Below the pieces are notes generated by a model. That model was not told the DNA's origin and did no database searches. It saw only the letters and a program-made list of their open reading frames with translations. The position numbers and the translations under genes were made by a program. A stretch of 48,798 nucleotides of DNA from assembly GCA_002316295.1 (NCBI GenBank), contig DCDF01000042.1, positions 1 through 48,798 on the forward strand, given 5' to 3'. Origin of the DNA: Syntrophaceae bacterium UBA1062 (lineage in GTDB: Bacteria > Desulfobacterota > Desulfomonilia > UBA1062). Below, one piece after another: positions 25,022 to 33,600 of the stretch (within the stretch, counting starts at the first letter, position 1; each line of letters begins with the position of its first letter).

Positions 25022-27259
25022 ATGGGCGAATGGAAGAAGACAGGATGCGTGCTCTGCGCACAGAACTGCGGGATCGAGGCCCTGGTGGAAGGCGGCCGGA
25101 TTGTCCGGGCCAGGGGCGACAGGGACAACCCCCGGAGTAAGGGCTACATCTGCCGCAAGGGGGTGAACGTGGCCTTTCACCAGCACCACAGCGGCCGGCT
25201 CACCCACCCCTTGAAGAAGGTGGGAGGCTCCTTCGAGCGCATCTCATGGGAGCAGGCGTTCGAAGAGATCGCCGATAAGCTGAAGTCCATCGTCGACGCA
25301 CACGGCCCGCGCTCGTTCGCCTACATGGGAGGAGGCGGCCAGGGGTGTCATTTCGAGGCTGCCTTCGGGGTGCGGCTCATGCGCGCCCTGGGCTCCCGGT
25401 ACCACTACAGCCCGCTCGCCCAGGAGCTCACGGGCATATTCTGGGCCCACGGCCGGGCAACGGGCAGGCAGTACCTGTTCACTATACCGGACGAGGAGCG
25501 GGCCGAACTGCTGCTCGCGGTCGGGTGGAACGGCATGCAGTCGCACCAGATGCCCCGCGCTCCGCTGGTGCTCAAAGAGTTCTCGCAGAACCCGGACAAG
25601 CTCCTCATCGTCATCGACCCCCGCAGGTCCGAGACCGCGGCTATCGCCGACATCCACCTGCCCATACGTCCCGGCACCGACGCCCTGCTCGCCCGGGCCA
25701 TGATCGCGATCATCCTCAAGGAAGGCTGGCACAACCGGGACTACATCCGCGACCACGTCTCGGGCTTTGACGGGATCGAGCCCTGGTTCAGAGGCTTTGA
25801 CGCGAAGGCCGCGGTGAAGGTGTGCGGTCTCGACTACGATCAGGTCAGGGAGGTGAGCCGCCTGTTCGCCACCCGGAAGTCCTGCATGCACACCGACCTG
25901 GGCGTTTACATGAACCGCCACAGCACCGCCGCGACCTATCTCGACGTCATCCTCATGGGCATCTGCGGCCGCATCTGTGTGCCGGGCGGCAACGTGATCC
26001 CGGGGCATCTCATGCCCATCGGCGCCCACACGGACGAGCGCGATCCCAAAAACTGGCGGACTGTCGCCACCGGGTTTCCGGCGCTCATGGGTGTGTACCC
26101 CCCCAATGTCATGCCCGAAGAGATCATGAGAGACAACCCTCAGCGCCTGCGCGCGGTGATCTGCAGCCAGTCCAACCCGCTTCGCTCTTATGCCGACACA
26201 GCCGCCTACGAGCAGGCGTTCGGCCGGCTCGACCTGCTGGTCACCTGCGAGCTGGCCATGACCGAGACCGCGCAACTCTCACACTATGTGCTGCCGGCCC
26301 GGTCGGGCTACGAGTCGTGGGACGGCACGTTCTTCGCCTGGACCTTCCCCGAGATCTACTTCCAGATGCGCCGCCCCATCGTGGAGCCGGTGGGAGATCC
26401 GCTCGAGGTGAGCCAAATCATGACGGGCCTGGCGGACAGGCTGGGCATCATCCCGGCCATTCCCCAATCACTCTTCGAGGCGGCGAAAAAGGACCACCTG
26501 ACCTTCGGCATGGAGCTCATGCAGTATGCCCAGAGCGAGCCGTCGGCCCTGGCGAACATGCCCTTTGTCCTGGCCAAGACACTCGGAAAAGAGATGGGCT
26601 CGGCCAACCTCGCGGCCCTGTGGGGCCTGCTGCAGGTGGCGCCCAAGGGCTTCCGGAAAGAGGCGGCCCGAGCCGGGTTCAAGCCCGGCATCACCATGGG
26701 AGAGGAGCTGTTCCAGGCCATTCTCGACCATCCCGGGGGGCTCATCATCGGGCAATCGGATGTGGAAGACAACTTCGCCAAGGTCAGGACCGTCGACGGC
26801 CGCATCAACCTCCACGTCCCTGAGATGGAAAGCTGGATCAGGAGCATCGACGCGGCGTCCGAGGAAGAGGCCCTGAAGCCGGACCCCGACTACCCCCTCA
26901 TCCTCCAGGCGGGCAGGCACATGAGCATGAACGCCAACACCCTCATGCGCGACCCGTCGTGGAACGACGGCAAACGGGCCTGCACGCTCGCCATGCACCC
27001 GGACGACGCGCGTGGCTTGAGGCTCGTTGACGGGCAGATGGTGAAGATCGTCACCGAGGCCGGAGAGGCCGAGATCGAGCTGGAGGTCACCGAGGCGGCC
27101 AGGAAAGGCCAGGTCATCATCCCCCACGGCTTCGGGCTGGTGCACGACGGGAAAACATACGGCGTGAACGTCAACCGGCTCACCAGGAGCACCCACCGCG
27201 ACCCATTCGCGGCCACACCGCTGCACCGCTACATCCCGTGCAGGGTGGAGACGGCATAG
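25022..27259 (+). CDS. molybdopterin-dependent oxidoreductase (DMSO-reductase family)
   Basis: A 745-residue large catalytic subunit. The N-terminal [4Fe-4S] site is Cys9, Cys12, Cys16 and Cys44 (GCVLCAQNCG...YICRKG), followed by HPLKKVGGSFERISWEQAFEEI, the classic entry to the bis-MGD core. A C-terminal beta-barrel domain from about 625 (LILQAGRHMSMNANTLMRDP...LAMHPDDARGLRLVDGQMV) binds the second pterin. Where relatives have a Cys, Sec or Ser metal ligand, the text reads GVYMNRHSTAATYL, so ligand identity is unclear. There is no Tat signal, so it is cytoplasmic. AAGGAGG lies 6 bases before the ATG. No electron-transfer subunit adjoins it; substrate unknown. Confidence 0.92.
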   Translation: MGEWKKTGCVLCAQNCGIEALVEGGRIVRARGDRDNPRSKGYICRKGVNVAFHQHHSGRLTHPLKKVGGSFERISWEQAFEEIADKLKSIVDAHGPRSFAYMGGGGQGCHFEAAFGVRLMRALGSRYHYSPLAQELTGIFWAHGRATGRQYLFTIPDEERAELLLAVGWNGMQSHQMPRAPLVLKEFSQNPDKLLIVIDPRRSETAAIADIHLPIRPGTDALLARAMIAIILKEGWHNRDYIRDHVSGFDGIEPWFRGFDAKAAVKVCGLDYDQVREVSRLFATRKSCMHTDLGVYMNRHSTAATYLDVILMGICGRICVPGGNVIPGHLMPIGAHTDERDPKNWRTVATGFPALMGVYPPNVMPEEIMRDNPQRLRAVICSQSNPLRSYADTAAYEQAFGRLDLLVTCELAMTETAQLSHYVLPARSGYESWDGTFFAWTFPEIYFQMRRPIVEPVGDPLEVSQIMTGLADRLGIIPAIPQSLFEAAKKDHLTFGMELMQYAQSEPSALANMPFVLAKTLGKEMGSANLAALWGLLQVAPKGFRKEAARAGFKPGITMGEELFQAILDHPGGLIIGQSDVEDNFAKVRTVDGRINLHVPEMESWIRSIDAASEEEALKPDPDYPLILQAGRHMSMNANTLMRDPSWNDGKRACTLAMHPDDARGLRLVDGQMVKIVTEAGEAEIELEVTEAARKGQVIIPHGFGLVHDGKTYGVNVNRLTRSTHRDPFAATPLHRYIPCRVETA

Positions 27260-27323
27260 GGTCGAGGGGATTCTCTGCTCGGGCCTGGGGCGCTGGATTT
27301 ACCGCTTCTCGGCCCCCGCAGTC

Positions 27324-27347
27324 CCCTCTCCCCTCTGCGGGAGAGGG
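27324..27347. terminator. 9-bp palindrome between convergent genes
   Basis: CCCTCTCCC (27324-27332) and GGGAGAGGG (27339-27347) form a perfect stem with loop CTCTGC. It is placed between the oxidoreductase stop and the zinc-ribbon stop, so it can serve both. It resembles the element at 24907-24948. Confidence 0.55.
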
Positions 27348-27374
27348 CACTTGAAGCAGGAAGCCGACGAAGGG

Positions 27375-27533
27375 TCAGTACGTGGCGCCGCCCTCGTCGT
27401 AGATCTTTCTCAGGAGCTGCCGGTCGACCGTGTCGCCGTCTACAAAGTGGTTCGGCTCGGCGCCGCAGTACGGGCAGTTGTTGTCCGGGTCGGTGATGAC
27501 TTCTCCGCAGATACCGCATACAATCTCTTTCAT
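27375..27533 (-). CDS. 52-residue zinc-ribbon/rubredoxin-like protein
   Basis: The minus strand encodes a short protein, MKEIVCGICGEVITDPDNN followed by CPYCGAEPNHF and an acidic, Arg/Leu-containing tail ending GGATY. The paired CGICG and CPYCG knuckles 14 residues apart form a rubredoxin-like metal site. GGAGG is 10 bases before the ATG. It ends the operon led by the PNPOx-like gene, 85 bp after the oxidoreductase stop. It may pass electrons to that flavoprotein if it binds iron, or be a structural zinc ribbon. The knuckles are unlikely by chance, so I consider it real. Confidence 0.85.
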   Translation of the reverse strand: MKEIVCGICGEVITDPDNNCPYCGAEPNHFVDGDTVDRQLLRKIYDEGGATY

Positions 27534-27618
27534 GTCCGCTTATCCTCCAGTGGTTTCGTGGTCTTTTTTGTTTTATGATCTTTTTCCGGCCGATTTCAAG
27601 ACCTGTCTGCCGCGAATG

Positions 27619-29070
27619 TCATCGCTCCGGGCTTTTTATCCGCCAGATTTCCTCGAGCGCATTTCTGGCAGCGTTGTAGCCGCACATGCCGTGCACCCCC
27701 GCTCCAGGCGGCGAAGACGCCGAGCAGATTCGAAAGCGGCTCCAACCGAAGGCATAGGGGCGCCATGAGACAGTCGGCCTGAAGAGCAGCTGATACATCG
27801 TGTTCGCGCCCGAGGCGATGTCGCCTCCCACGAGGTTCGGATTGCGTCCCTGGAGGCTGCCCGCGGTCATCACCCTCCGGGCGAGAATGAGCCTGGTGAA
27901 TCCCGGGGCGAACCGCTCGACCTGCCGCTCGATTCTCTCTGCCATGTTCTGGTGTGAGCCGTTCGGAACATGGCAGTATGCCCAGGCCACGTGCCTGCCG
28001 CGGGGGGCCCTGCCCGGGTCGAACAGGCTCGGCTGGGTGCAGATCACGAAGGGGCTCCCCGGATGGGCCCCCTGCCACACCCGGCGCTCCGAGAGGGCGA
28101 TCTCGCGGAACGATCCTCCCAGGTGCACGGTACCCGCCTCCCGGCAGCCGGGAGCGGTCCAGGGGATGGGGCCGTCCAGGGCCCAGTCGACCTTGCAGAC
28201 CCCGGGGCCGTAGCGGTATCGCCCGAGCTGGATGCGGTGCCTGAAGGGAAGCAGCCTTCCAGTCGTTTCCAGAATCTGACGGGGTGTGAGGTCGAAGAAC
28301 AGGACGCGGGAGTATGGCAGAGCCCGGAAATCGTGCACCTCCCGCGACAGCTGGATCTCCGCATCCATCGACCGCAGGTATGCGGCGAGGGCGTCCGCGA
28401 TTCTGCCAGCCCCGCCCCTGGGGATCGGCCACCCTGTAGCGTGGGCCGAGGCGGCCATGAACAGGGCGAACGCGGCGGTGCCGATCGAGTCGAGCGGGAG
28501 GATAGCGTGCGCACCGAGCCCTGCGAAGAGCGCCCGCGCCTTCTCGGTCCTGAAGAGACGGTTCGCGGTGTGCTGCGCCGACTGCAGCCCCTTGAGGCAG
28601 AAGGAGAGAAAGAGCGCAGGGTGGCGGGGCACATGAAGCAGCGGCTGCAGGATGTCGCCGGCCAGGGCGCGCCAGCGGCCCGCGAAGGATCCGATGAGGT
28701 CCAGGTAGGCATCCCCGTCCTCTCCCATGGCCTGCGCGGATGCCTCCTCTGATCGAGAAAGGGCCAGGCAGGTCCCGTCGTCAAAGGGATGGGCCACCGC
28801 GACAGGCGGGACGATCCACTCGACGGGAAAGCCGCTGGACGGCAGCCCGCCAAAGAAGGGCGTGCCGCAGGCCAGGGGGAAGATCGCGGCATAGGTGTCG
28901 TGCAGAAAGCCCGGCAGGGTGCCCTCGTCGGATCGCACGCATCCGCCGGGGCTCTCTCGGGCTTCCACCACCAGTACCGATTTTCCGGCGCGCGCCATGG
29001 TGACGGCAGCGGCAAGGCCATTGGGGCCGGCACCCAGGACAATGGAATCATAGCTTCCCGATCGCAGCAT
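27619..29070 (-). CDS. FAD-dependent oxidoreductase, phytoene desaturase/CrtI-like
   Basis: 483 residues with the N-terminal dinucleotide fold IVLGAGPNGLAAAVTMARAG, the FAD ribose-binding VVEARESPGG, and the C-terminal Gly-rich return of the family (PGAGVHGMCGYNAARNAL). This is the CrtI/amine-oxidase-type fold used by carotenoid desaturases and related NAD(P)/FAD enzymes. No phytoene synthase or other carotenoid gene is near, so the substrate may differ. The ATG at 29070 has GGGAGAG 8 bases upstream. It follows the STAS-fusion gene by 25 bp in one operon and is followed by a zinc-ribbon/rubredoxin-like protein. Confidence 0.88.
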   Translation of the reverse strand: MLRSGSYDSIVLGAGPNGLAAAVTMARAGKSVLVVEARESPGGCVRSDEGTLPGFLHDTYAAIFPLACGTPFFGGLPSSGFPVEWIVPPVAVAHPFDDGTCLALSRSEEASAQAMGEDGDAYLDLIGSFAGRWRALAGDILQPLLHVPRHPALFLSFCLKGLQSAQHTANRLFRTEKARALFAGLGAHAILPLDSIGTAAFALFMAASAHATGWPIPRGGAGRIADALAAYLRSMDAEIQLSREVHDFRALPYSRVLFFDLTPRQILETTGRLLPFRHRIQLGRYRYGPGVCKVDWALDGPIPWTAPGCREAGTVHLGGSFREIALSERRVWQGAHPGSPFVICTQPSLFDPGRAPRGRHVAWAYCHVPNGSHQNMAERIERQVERFAPGFTRLILARRVMTAGSLQGRNPNLVGGDIASGANTMYQLLFRPTVSWRPYAFGWSRFRICSASSPPGAGVHGMCGYNAARNALEEIWRIKSPER

Positions 29071-29095
29071 AAATGCGTCTCTCCCGCCTCTTATC

Positions 29096-30124
29096 TCACA
29101 GTCCCGCCAGTCTCATGAGGGCATACCCCGCGGACCTGATCTGGGCATTGTACCACACATTGCCCGCACGCTCCCACTGGAAGTCGTTGCCCACACAGCT
29201 CTTCTCCAGGTTCACGTACCCCTCGACGCCGAAGAGGCGGCCCAGCGACACGAGCACATGCCTCCAGATGCCTTCCTGCATGCGGGAGCCCATGAGCTCG
29301 AAGCCGAGCTCGTAGAGGGGGTCGCTCGCCCTGGCGAAGCCCTGCACCCGGACGACGATTGCCCCCTGTTCCTCACAGGCGTCGAAGCTCACCCACCCGG
29401 CCTCGGGATGCCCCTGAGGGGTGATGAAGGCGAACGACTCCCGGTCCGCGTAGAGCACCTGAACCCCGGTATAGAGGGGCCCGGCCGGAGTCGACGCATT
29501 GATGAGCACCACCTCGCCGGGCGCGATCCCGGAGGGCGTGGGGAAAAACCGGTTTTCCCGAGGCTGGAGCTCGGGGAAATGCTCTTTCCACACTCTGACG
29601 ACATCCGAAGGGTCTGCATCCACGCCGGTGAGGCGCATCCGGTAGGTCTTTTCCCAGAGGCGGCCGAACCCCTGCACCGGCCCCGCGACCGCCAGCCCGT
29701 CGACATTGTGGCTGACCGCTCCCTCGGGCACGTCCTTCACCCTCAGCCGCTGGACAGGCGCCGCCCAGGGACCGGCCGCCGGAGCTTCGCCGGCCCGGTC
29801 CGTAACTCCCGGCGGATCGGGCATGATCGCCTCGTCGAGACGCGAAGCCCTGAATATGTCCCTGAACAGCAGGCTCAGGCCCGTGGCCTCCAGCCTCACC
29901 CGCCGGGTCTTCGCCCGCTCGTGGAGTTTTATCAAGGCGTTCAGGCCCGAGACATCCATACGGTTCGCTCCGGAGAAGTCGAGCCTCACCGCCTTGCGGT
30001 CCCTGCTCACGCGGTCATATGCTTCCATGAGCCCGTTCGTGACCCGGGACGTGATGTCTCCCGCAAGGGCGATGACGCCGTCACGTGTCGTCACCCCGGG
30101 CTCCGTGATGACGGATGCTGTCAT
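29096..30124 (-). CDS. STAS domain fused to an uncharacterised C-terminal domain
   Basis: 342 residues. The first ~105 are a STAS (anti-sigma-antagonist-like) domain: GVTTRDGVIALAGDI, then KAVRLDFSGANRMDVSGLNALI with the Ser at the site phosphorylated in SpoIIAA-type proteins, and VRLEATG. After a Pro/Ala linker (about 105-130), a ~210-residue domain contains VVLINASTPAGPLYTGVQVLYAD, AGWVSFDACEEQ and DPLYELGFELMGSRMQEGIW. This resembles SRPBCC/DUF1990-like ligand-binding folds only loosely. AAGGAGG lies 6 bases before the ATG at 30124. It lies between a PNPOx-like and a CrtI-like gene in one operon. Function unknown; the STAS part suggests a signalling or lipid-binding role. Confidence 0.78.
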   Translation of the reverse strand: MTASVITEPGVTTRDGVIALAGDITSRVTNGLMEAYDRVSRDRKAVRLDFSGANRMDVSGLNALIKLHERAKTRRVRLEATGLSLLFRDIFRASRLDEAIMPDPPGVTDRAGEAPAAGPWAAPVQRLRVKDVPEGAVSHNVDGLAVAGPVQGFGRLWEKTYRMRLTGVDADPSDVVRVWKEHFPELQPRENRFFPTPSGIAPGEVVLINASTPAGPLYTGVQVLYADRESFAFITPQGHPEAGWVSFDACEEQGAIVVRVQGFARASDPLYELGFELMGSRMQEGIWRHVLVSLGRLFGVEGYVNLEKSCVGNDFQWERAGNVWYNAQIRSAGYALMRLAGL

Positions 30125-30156
30125 GGCCAACCTCCTTTTTTGAATTCTTTTGGATT

Positions 30157-30639
30157 TTACGGTGTCACGGGCAGGATCATAACATGCTGGAAGCGCTTCA
30201 CGATATAGTATGTATCAACCTGCACCTTTATCAGAGCACATCCCGGAGACAGGACGAAATCAAGGAGATGGGGGTGCTTGTCGAGAAAGAGCTTCTGGTA
30301 CGGCGTCTTCTCCCCCGGGGCGAGTTCGGCCGCGCTTCCGGTGGCCGTCACCGCCACAGCGTTGCGGAAGTCGGAAGCCCGGTTGCTCCGGTTGTCGATG
30401 AGAAGGCAGACCCGGGGGTCGCCCGCCAGATTGGCGAACTTGCGGGTGTCGCGGGCCGTGGCGAAGATCAGGCTCGCAATCCCGTCGCCTGAGGCGAAAG
30501 CGACGAGATTGCAGTAGGGCCTGCCGTTGTTGCTCGTCGAGAGAACTGCCAGGAGCTGATTGATGAACAGATCGCACAGTTCTTGGGTAAGCCTGTGCCT
30601 GTCGGTGAGCCCGATGTTCTGCGAACCGGAATCCATCAT
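30157..30639 (-). CDS. pyridoxamine-5'-phosphate-oxidase-like FMN-binding protein
   Basis: 160 residues of the split-barrel flavin fold. Signature parts are LLAVLSTSNNGRPYCNLVAFASGDG, IFATARDTRKFANLAGDPRVCLLIDNRSN and a late CALIKVQVDTYYIV strand. Such proteins bind FMN or F420, or sometimes haem, and reduce small molecules; true PNPOx residues cannot be confirmed. The start is ATG at 30639 or the adjacent ATG at 30636, with GGGAGGG just before; the latter has better spacing. It leads a probable four-gene operon with a fair promoter at 30694-30721. Confidence 0.88.
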   Translation of the reverse strand: MMDSGSQNIGLTDRHRLTQELCDLFINQLLAVLSTSNNGRPYCNLVAFASGDGIASLIFATARDTRKFANLAGDPRVCLLIDNRSNRASDFRNAVAVTATGSAAELAPGEKTPYQKLFLDKHPHLLDFVLSPGCALIKVQVDTYYIVKRFQHVMILPVTP

Positions 30640-30693
30640 CCCTCCCGCCGCGGCGCGTCGTCTTCTGCTGAAGCCTTGTGCACGCCTGGAAAT

Positions 30694-30721
30694 ATAATAA
30701 ATCAGGGGAGATGATACTCAA
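30694..30721 (-). promoter_or_regulatory. promoter of the PNPOx-STAS-CrtI-zinc ribbon operon
   Basis: Minus strand: TTGAGT (30716-30721), 16-bp spacer, TATTAT (30694-30699). The predicted leader is about 50 nt to the ATG at 30639. It is a small A/T patch inside GC-rich flanks. Confidence 0.55.
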
Positions 30722-30859
30722 TCCGACTTTTCGTGCTTCTCTCTCCGATCAAGCCGTCATGGACAGGCGCGTCCCGTACAGGATCCTGAGAGGGATTCCG
30801 ATCCGGGAAATGCTGATGGGCCCGCCTGCGGCCGGGCTGCGATGACCGGGAAAATGAGG

Positions 30860-31603
30860 TCACTGCGCGCCGAGAATCTCGGCAAGGGAAGACTGCTTCA
30901 CGAGCTCCCGGTACCACAGCGCATATCCGTCGCTTGCCGGATGGAGACGGTCTGCCGCGAAAAACCTTTCCGGATCTTCGTTCACAGAGTCCCGGCCGCG
31001 CTCTCTGAACAGGTCCACGTACTCAACGCCGTTCTGGCGGCACTGCAGGATGGACAGCTCCCGGACCTCCCTGGCGCGTTCGGTGTACATCCAGCTCACC
31101 GGCGGGAAGAACGCCGGAGCGATGCCGATGTTGCCCGCACCCATGAAGATGACCCTGGGCGACATCCCGAGGGCCGCATGGAACAACCGGGACAGGGCGG
31201 CCCTTATCTCGTCTGGATCCTTAAGCGCAAGGATGTCGATGCTTCCGGCCTGGATCAGGATGACGTCGAACCTCTTCTCTCCCGCAGAAGAGAGCTGCTC
31301 CATGACATCCCGGATGAAGGCGCCGTTCGTGCTTCGGTTTATGACCTCGGTCCGGGGGAAATCCCGGGCGATCCTTCCGGCTATGGAGTCGACGGGGTCC
31401 AGGGCGCCCGTGCCGACTCCGGTATCGTCCCCCACCACAAGGACGCGCCTGTGCGCCGGGTCTTTGAGCGCCGAAAATGGCTGCGACTGTCCCGCAAGCT
31501 TCACACCCTGATAGAGCCGTACTCCGAGGAGTACTGCGCTCACGAGAAAGACCCCTGCGACGGCAAGAGTGAGTATCATGAAAAATCGCTTCACCTTCTG
31601 CAT
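30860..31603 (-). CDS. membrane-anchored SGNH-hydrolase-like protein without nucleophile Ser
   Basis: 247 residues. A signal anchor (FFMILTLAVAGVFLVSAVLLG) would place the domain in the periplasm. Block I reads VVGDDTGVGTG, where the family has GDSTG; residue 60 is Asp instead of the catalytic Ser. Other blocks are intact: MGAGNIG (block III-type Asn) and ADRLHPASDGY with Asp218 and His221. With dyad but no nucleophile it should not be a normal esterase; it may be a binding protein or use another mechanism. The codon is GAC-GAT and the surrounding frame is clean, so simple frameshift error is unlikely. It lies downstream of the NlpC/P60 gene. Confidence 0.82.
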   Translation of the reverse strand: MQKVKRFFMILTLAVAGVFLVSAVLLGVRLYQGVKLAGQSQPFSALKDPAHRRVLVVGDDTGVGTGALDPVDSIAGRIARDFPRTEVINRSTNGAFIRDVMEQLSSAGEKRFDVILIQAGSIDILALKDPDEIRAALSRLFHAALGMSPRVIFMGAGNIGIAPAFFPPVSWMYTERAREVRELSILQCRQNGVEYVDLFRERGRDSVNEDPERFFAADRLHPASDGYALWYRELVKQSSLAEILGAQ

Positions 31604-31848
31604 ATCCCCGCAGTGTTGATGTTACGGGTGAATACTGCAAAAAGGCAAAGAGTACAACCGCTTTGCCGCGAGACTGCGGCCGGCCGCCTGAAAGGCCGGG
31701 GGCGAAGCCGTCTCCCGCCCGGGGATCAGGGATCCGGCGGGCGATCCTCGCGGGCCTCACCGTCCGTCCGGGCGGGGAACACGCCCGGCCTGCCCCGAGG
31801 CGACCCCGAGACCGGCTGATGAGGGCCGGCGCTCCACCGATGGAAGGC

Positions 31849-33264
31849 TTATGGAGATGCGAGCTTGCGGCCCGAAGAGCCGTTCTCGACCGCCCGCACG
31901 GTCACCAGACGATTGAGGTAGGCTCCGGTCTTCGTCCCTTCCCCGAGGTGCAGGGTCGAGACCACCACCCGGTTGACCATCCTGAACCGTTCGGCCTTCC
32001 CATCGGGCTCGGAATATCCCCGCATGTCGTGGATCGCGTACGGAACGCCGCCTACGCTGCCGAGGAAGAGCATGATGTGGCCGCTCATGTGCAGGATGCA
32101 CGTCCCCCCGAGCGACGCGTCCGAAAAGACATCGAGCCGCTTCTGGGCATCGGACTCTCGGGTGAAGGCTGCAATGAGCCTGCCCACCTTTGCCTGCTGC
32201 AGGGAGTTTCTGGGAAGCTGGATGCCCACGGTGGAGAAAACAACCTGAATGAACCGGGAGCAGTCCTGCTCGCCGTGCATGTCTCCCCAGCCGTAAGGGG
32301 CATGGAGGAGCTTGAAGGCCTGGAGTATGATAGTGCGGGGGGTGTAGGGAAGATAGCCCCTGCTCACTTGACCGGCCATGACGAACGCGCCCTTGAGGAC
32401 GCACTTCCCTTCCTCGTTTCGGAAGGGGAGCAGCGCCTCGATCACGCCCGGACTCCCGGTATCCCGCGAGGGGAAGCGGCATCCCATCCTGGCGTATGCG
32501 TGGTGCCTCCGCAAGCCCTGATCCAGAAACAGATCTGTCTTGGAGCCGGTCGTGACCACGAACGGCTCGGCGTTCAGATAGTGCACCATCTGCTCACGGG
32601 TGCAGTAGCCAACGTGCTCGGCCTTGATCCAGCCCTCGCTCAAAGGGGTGATGGTGTAGAGCCAGCGGCCGTCTCTGGTGGCGTGGAAGACAGCGAGAGG
32701 AGTGCCGATGTCGTAGGCGCTGTTCTGGAGCCTGTCCAGATCCGTGCTCTTCATGCTCGAATACAGCTCCTCGTCGGTGGGAAGGATCCGTTGGTGCGTG
32801 TAGGAGGTCACCAGGGCAAGCCGGACGGGAACCTCCTCAGGGATTGCGGAGAGATTCATCTGTTCCTGGATCCCGCTGAAAAACTCGGCATCCGCACGCG
32901 TGCCGTCCTGCCGGAAGTAATTCCGGGAAGAGATGAACCGCAGGCTCCCCTGGGCGGCGCCCGAAATCCTCGAGCCCTGAAAAGTCTCCGGGAATGAGGA
33001 CGGGTCCTGGATCACCCCCGTCTCCTTGCGTATCGTCCGGTTGAAGGCCTCCAAGTCCTCAGCCGGGATGACCACCCTGTCCGGGTCGGGATGGATGCCG
33101 ATCCAGAACCCGGGCGTGTTCATCGCGGAAGTCGTTCCGGGCAGGAGAGCCGGAGCGGGGTAGTGAAACCCGTCCTCCCCGCCGGTCTTCGATATCACGC
33201 ACGAGCTCAAAAAAGGCAGCATGAGAAGGACACACACGATACCCCCGACCAAGAATCTCTTCAT
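31849..33264 (-). CDS. NlpC/P60-family lipoprotein peptidase with SH3-like domains
   Basis: 471 residues. The signal peptide ends in the lipobox LSSC (Cys22), so it is a lipoprotein. A first region (about 45-165) resembles the NlpC/P60 N-terminal helper domain; next come SH3-like barrels (about 185-290, with GTPLAVFHATRDGRWLYTITPLSEGWIK). The C-terminal NlpC/P60 core has YGWGDMHGEQDCSRFI with the catalytic Cys, and a His in ILHMSGHIMLFLG. The family cleaves peptidoglycan stem peptides (D-Glu to diamino acid), so it should act in the periplasm in wall remodelling. AAGGGG lies about 10 bases before the ATG. The SGNH-like gene 245 bp downstream may share the unit. Confidence 0.9.
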   Translation of the reverse strand: MKRFLVGGIVCVLLMLPFLSSCVISKTGGEDGFHYPAPALLPGTTSAMNTPGFWIGIHPDPDRVVIPAEDLEAFNRTIRKETGVIQDPSSFPETFQGSRISGAAQGSLRFISSRNYFRQDGTRADAEFFSGIQEQMNLSAIPEEVPVRLALVTSYTHQRILPTDEELYSSMKSTDLDRLQNSAYDIGTPLAVFHATRDGRWLYTITPLSEGWIKAEHVGYCTREQMVHYLNAEPFVVTTGSKTDLFLDQGLRRHHAYARMGCRFPSRDTGSPGVIEALLPFRNEEGKCVLKGAFVMAGQVSRGYLPYTPRTIILQAFKLLHAPYGWGDMHGEQDCSRFIQVVFSTVGIQLPRNSLQQAKVGRLIAAFTRESDAQKRLDVFSDASLGGTCILHMSGHIMLFLGSVGGVPYAIHDMRGYSEPDGKAERFRMVNRVVVSTLHLGEGTKTGAYLNRLVTVRAVENGSSGRKLASP

Positions 33265-33600
33265 GACAGATCATCCCCTTTTCGCGTCCGCTTGCCGATG
33301 GAAGCGTATATCTTCCATTGGTGAGAGTTGTGCTGAATTACCCCTGGCCACAGCACCGGCGGTCAAGCATCCCGCCGTCAAAAAGCCGCCCGGACATCTC
33401 CTCACGATACCACCGTGATGTCACTGCTGTTTTTAAAAACCAGCCGCGCCGGCGACGCTTGCCCGATCCCGGTTCTGCGCAGCCGCTGTTTTTTTCTGAG
33501 AGTATGGCCGGGATTCTATCCGGGAAAGTCTTCACCCGTCAAGAGCGGTGTGGATATGCCTGTTTTCCCAGCCCTTTGCAGGCGCGCTTCCGCCCCTCAT
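33265..33600. other. intergenic between lipoprotein and ferredoxin
   Basis: No gene is supported. A GTTTTTAAAAAC palindrome near 33428 and several T-runs (33497-33503) are present, perhaps ending the ferredoxin transcript on the minus strand or starting the lipoprotein one; no clear promoter. Confidence 0.35.
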
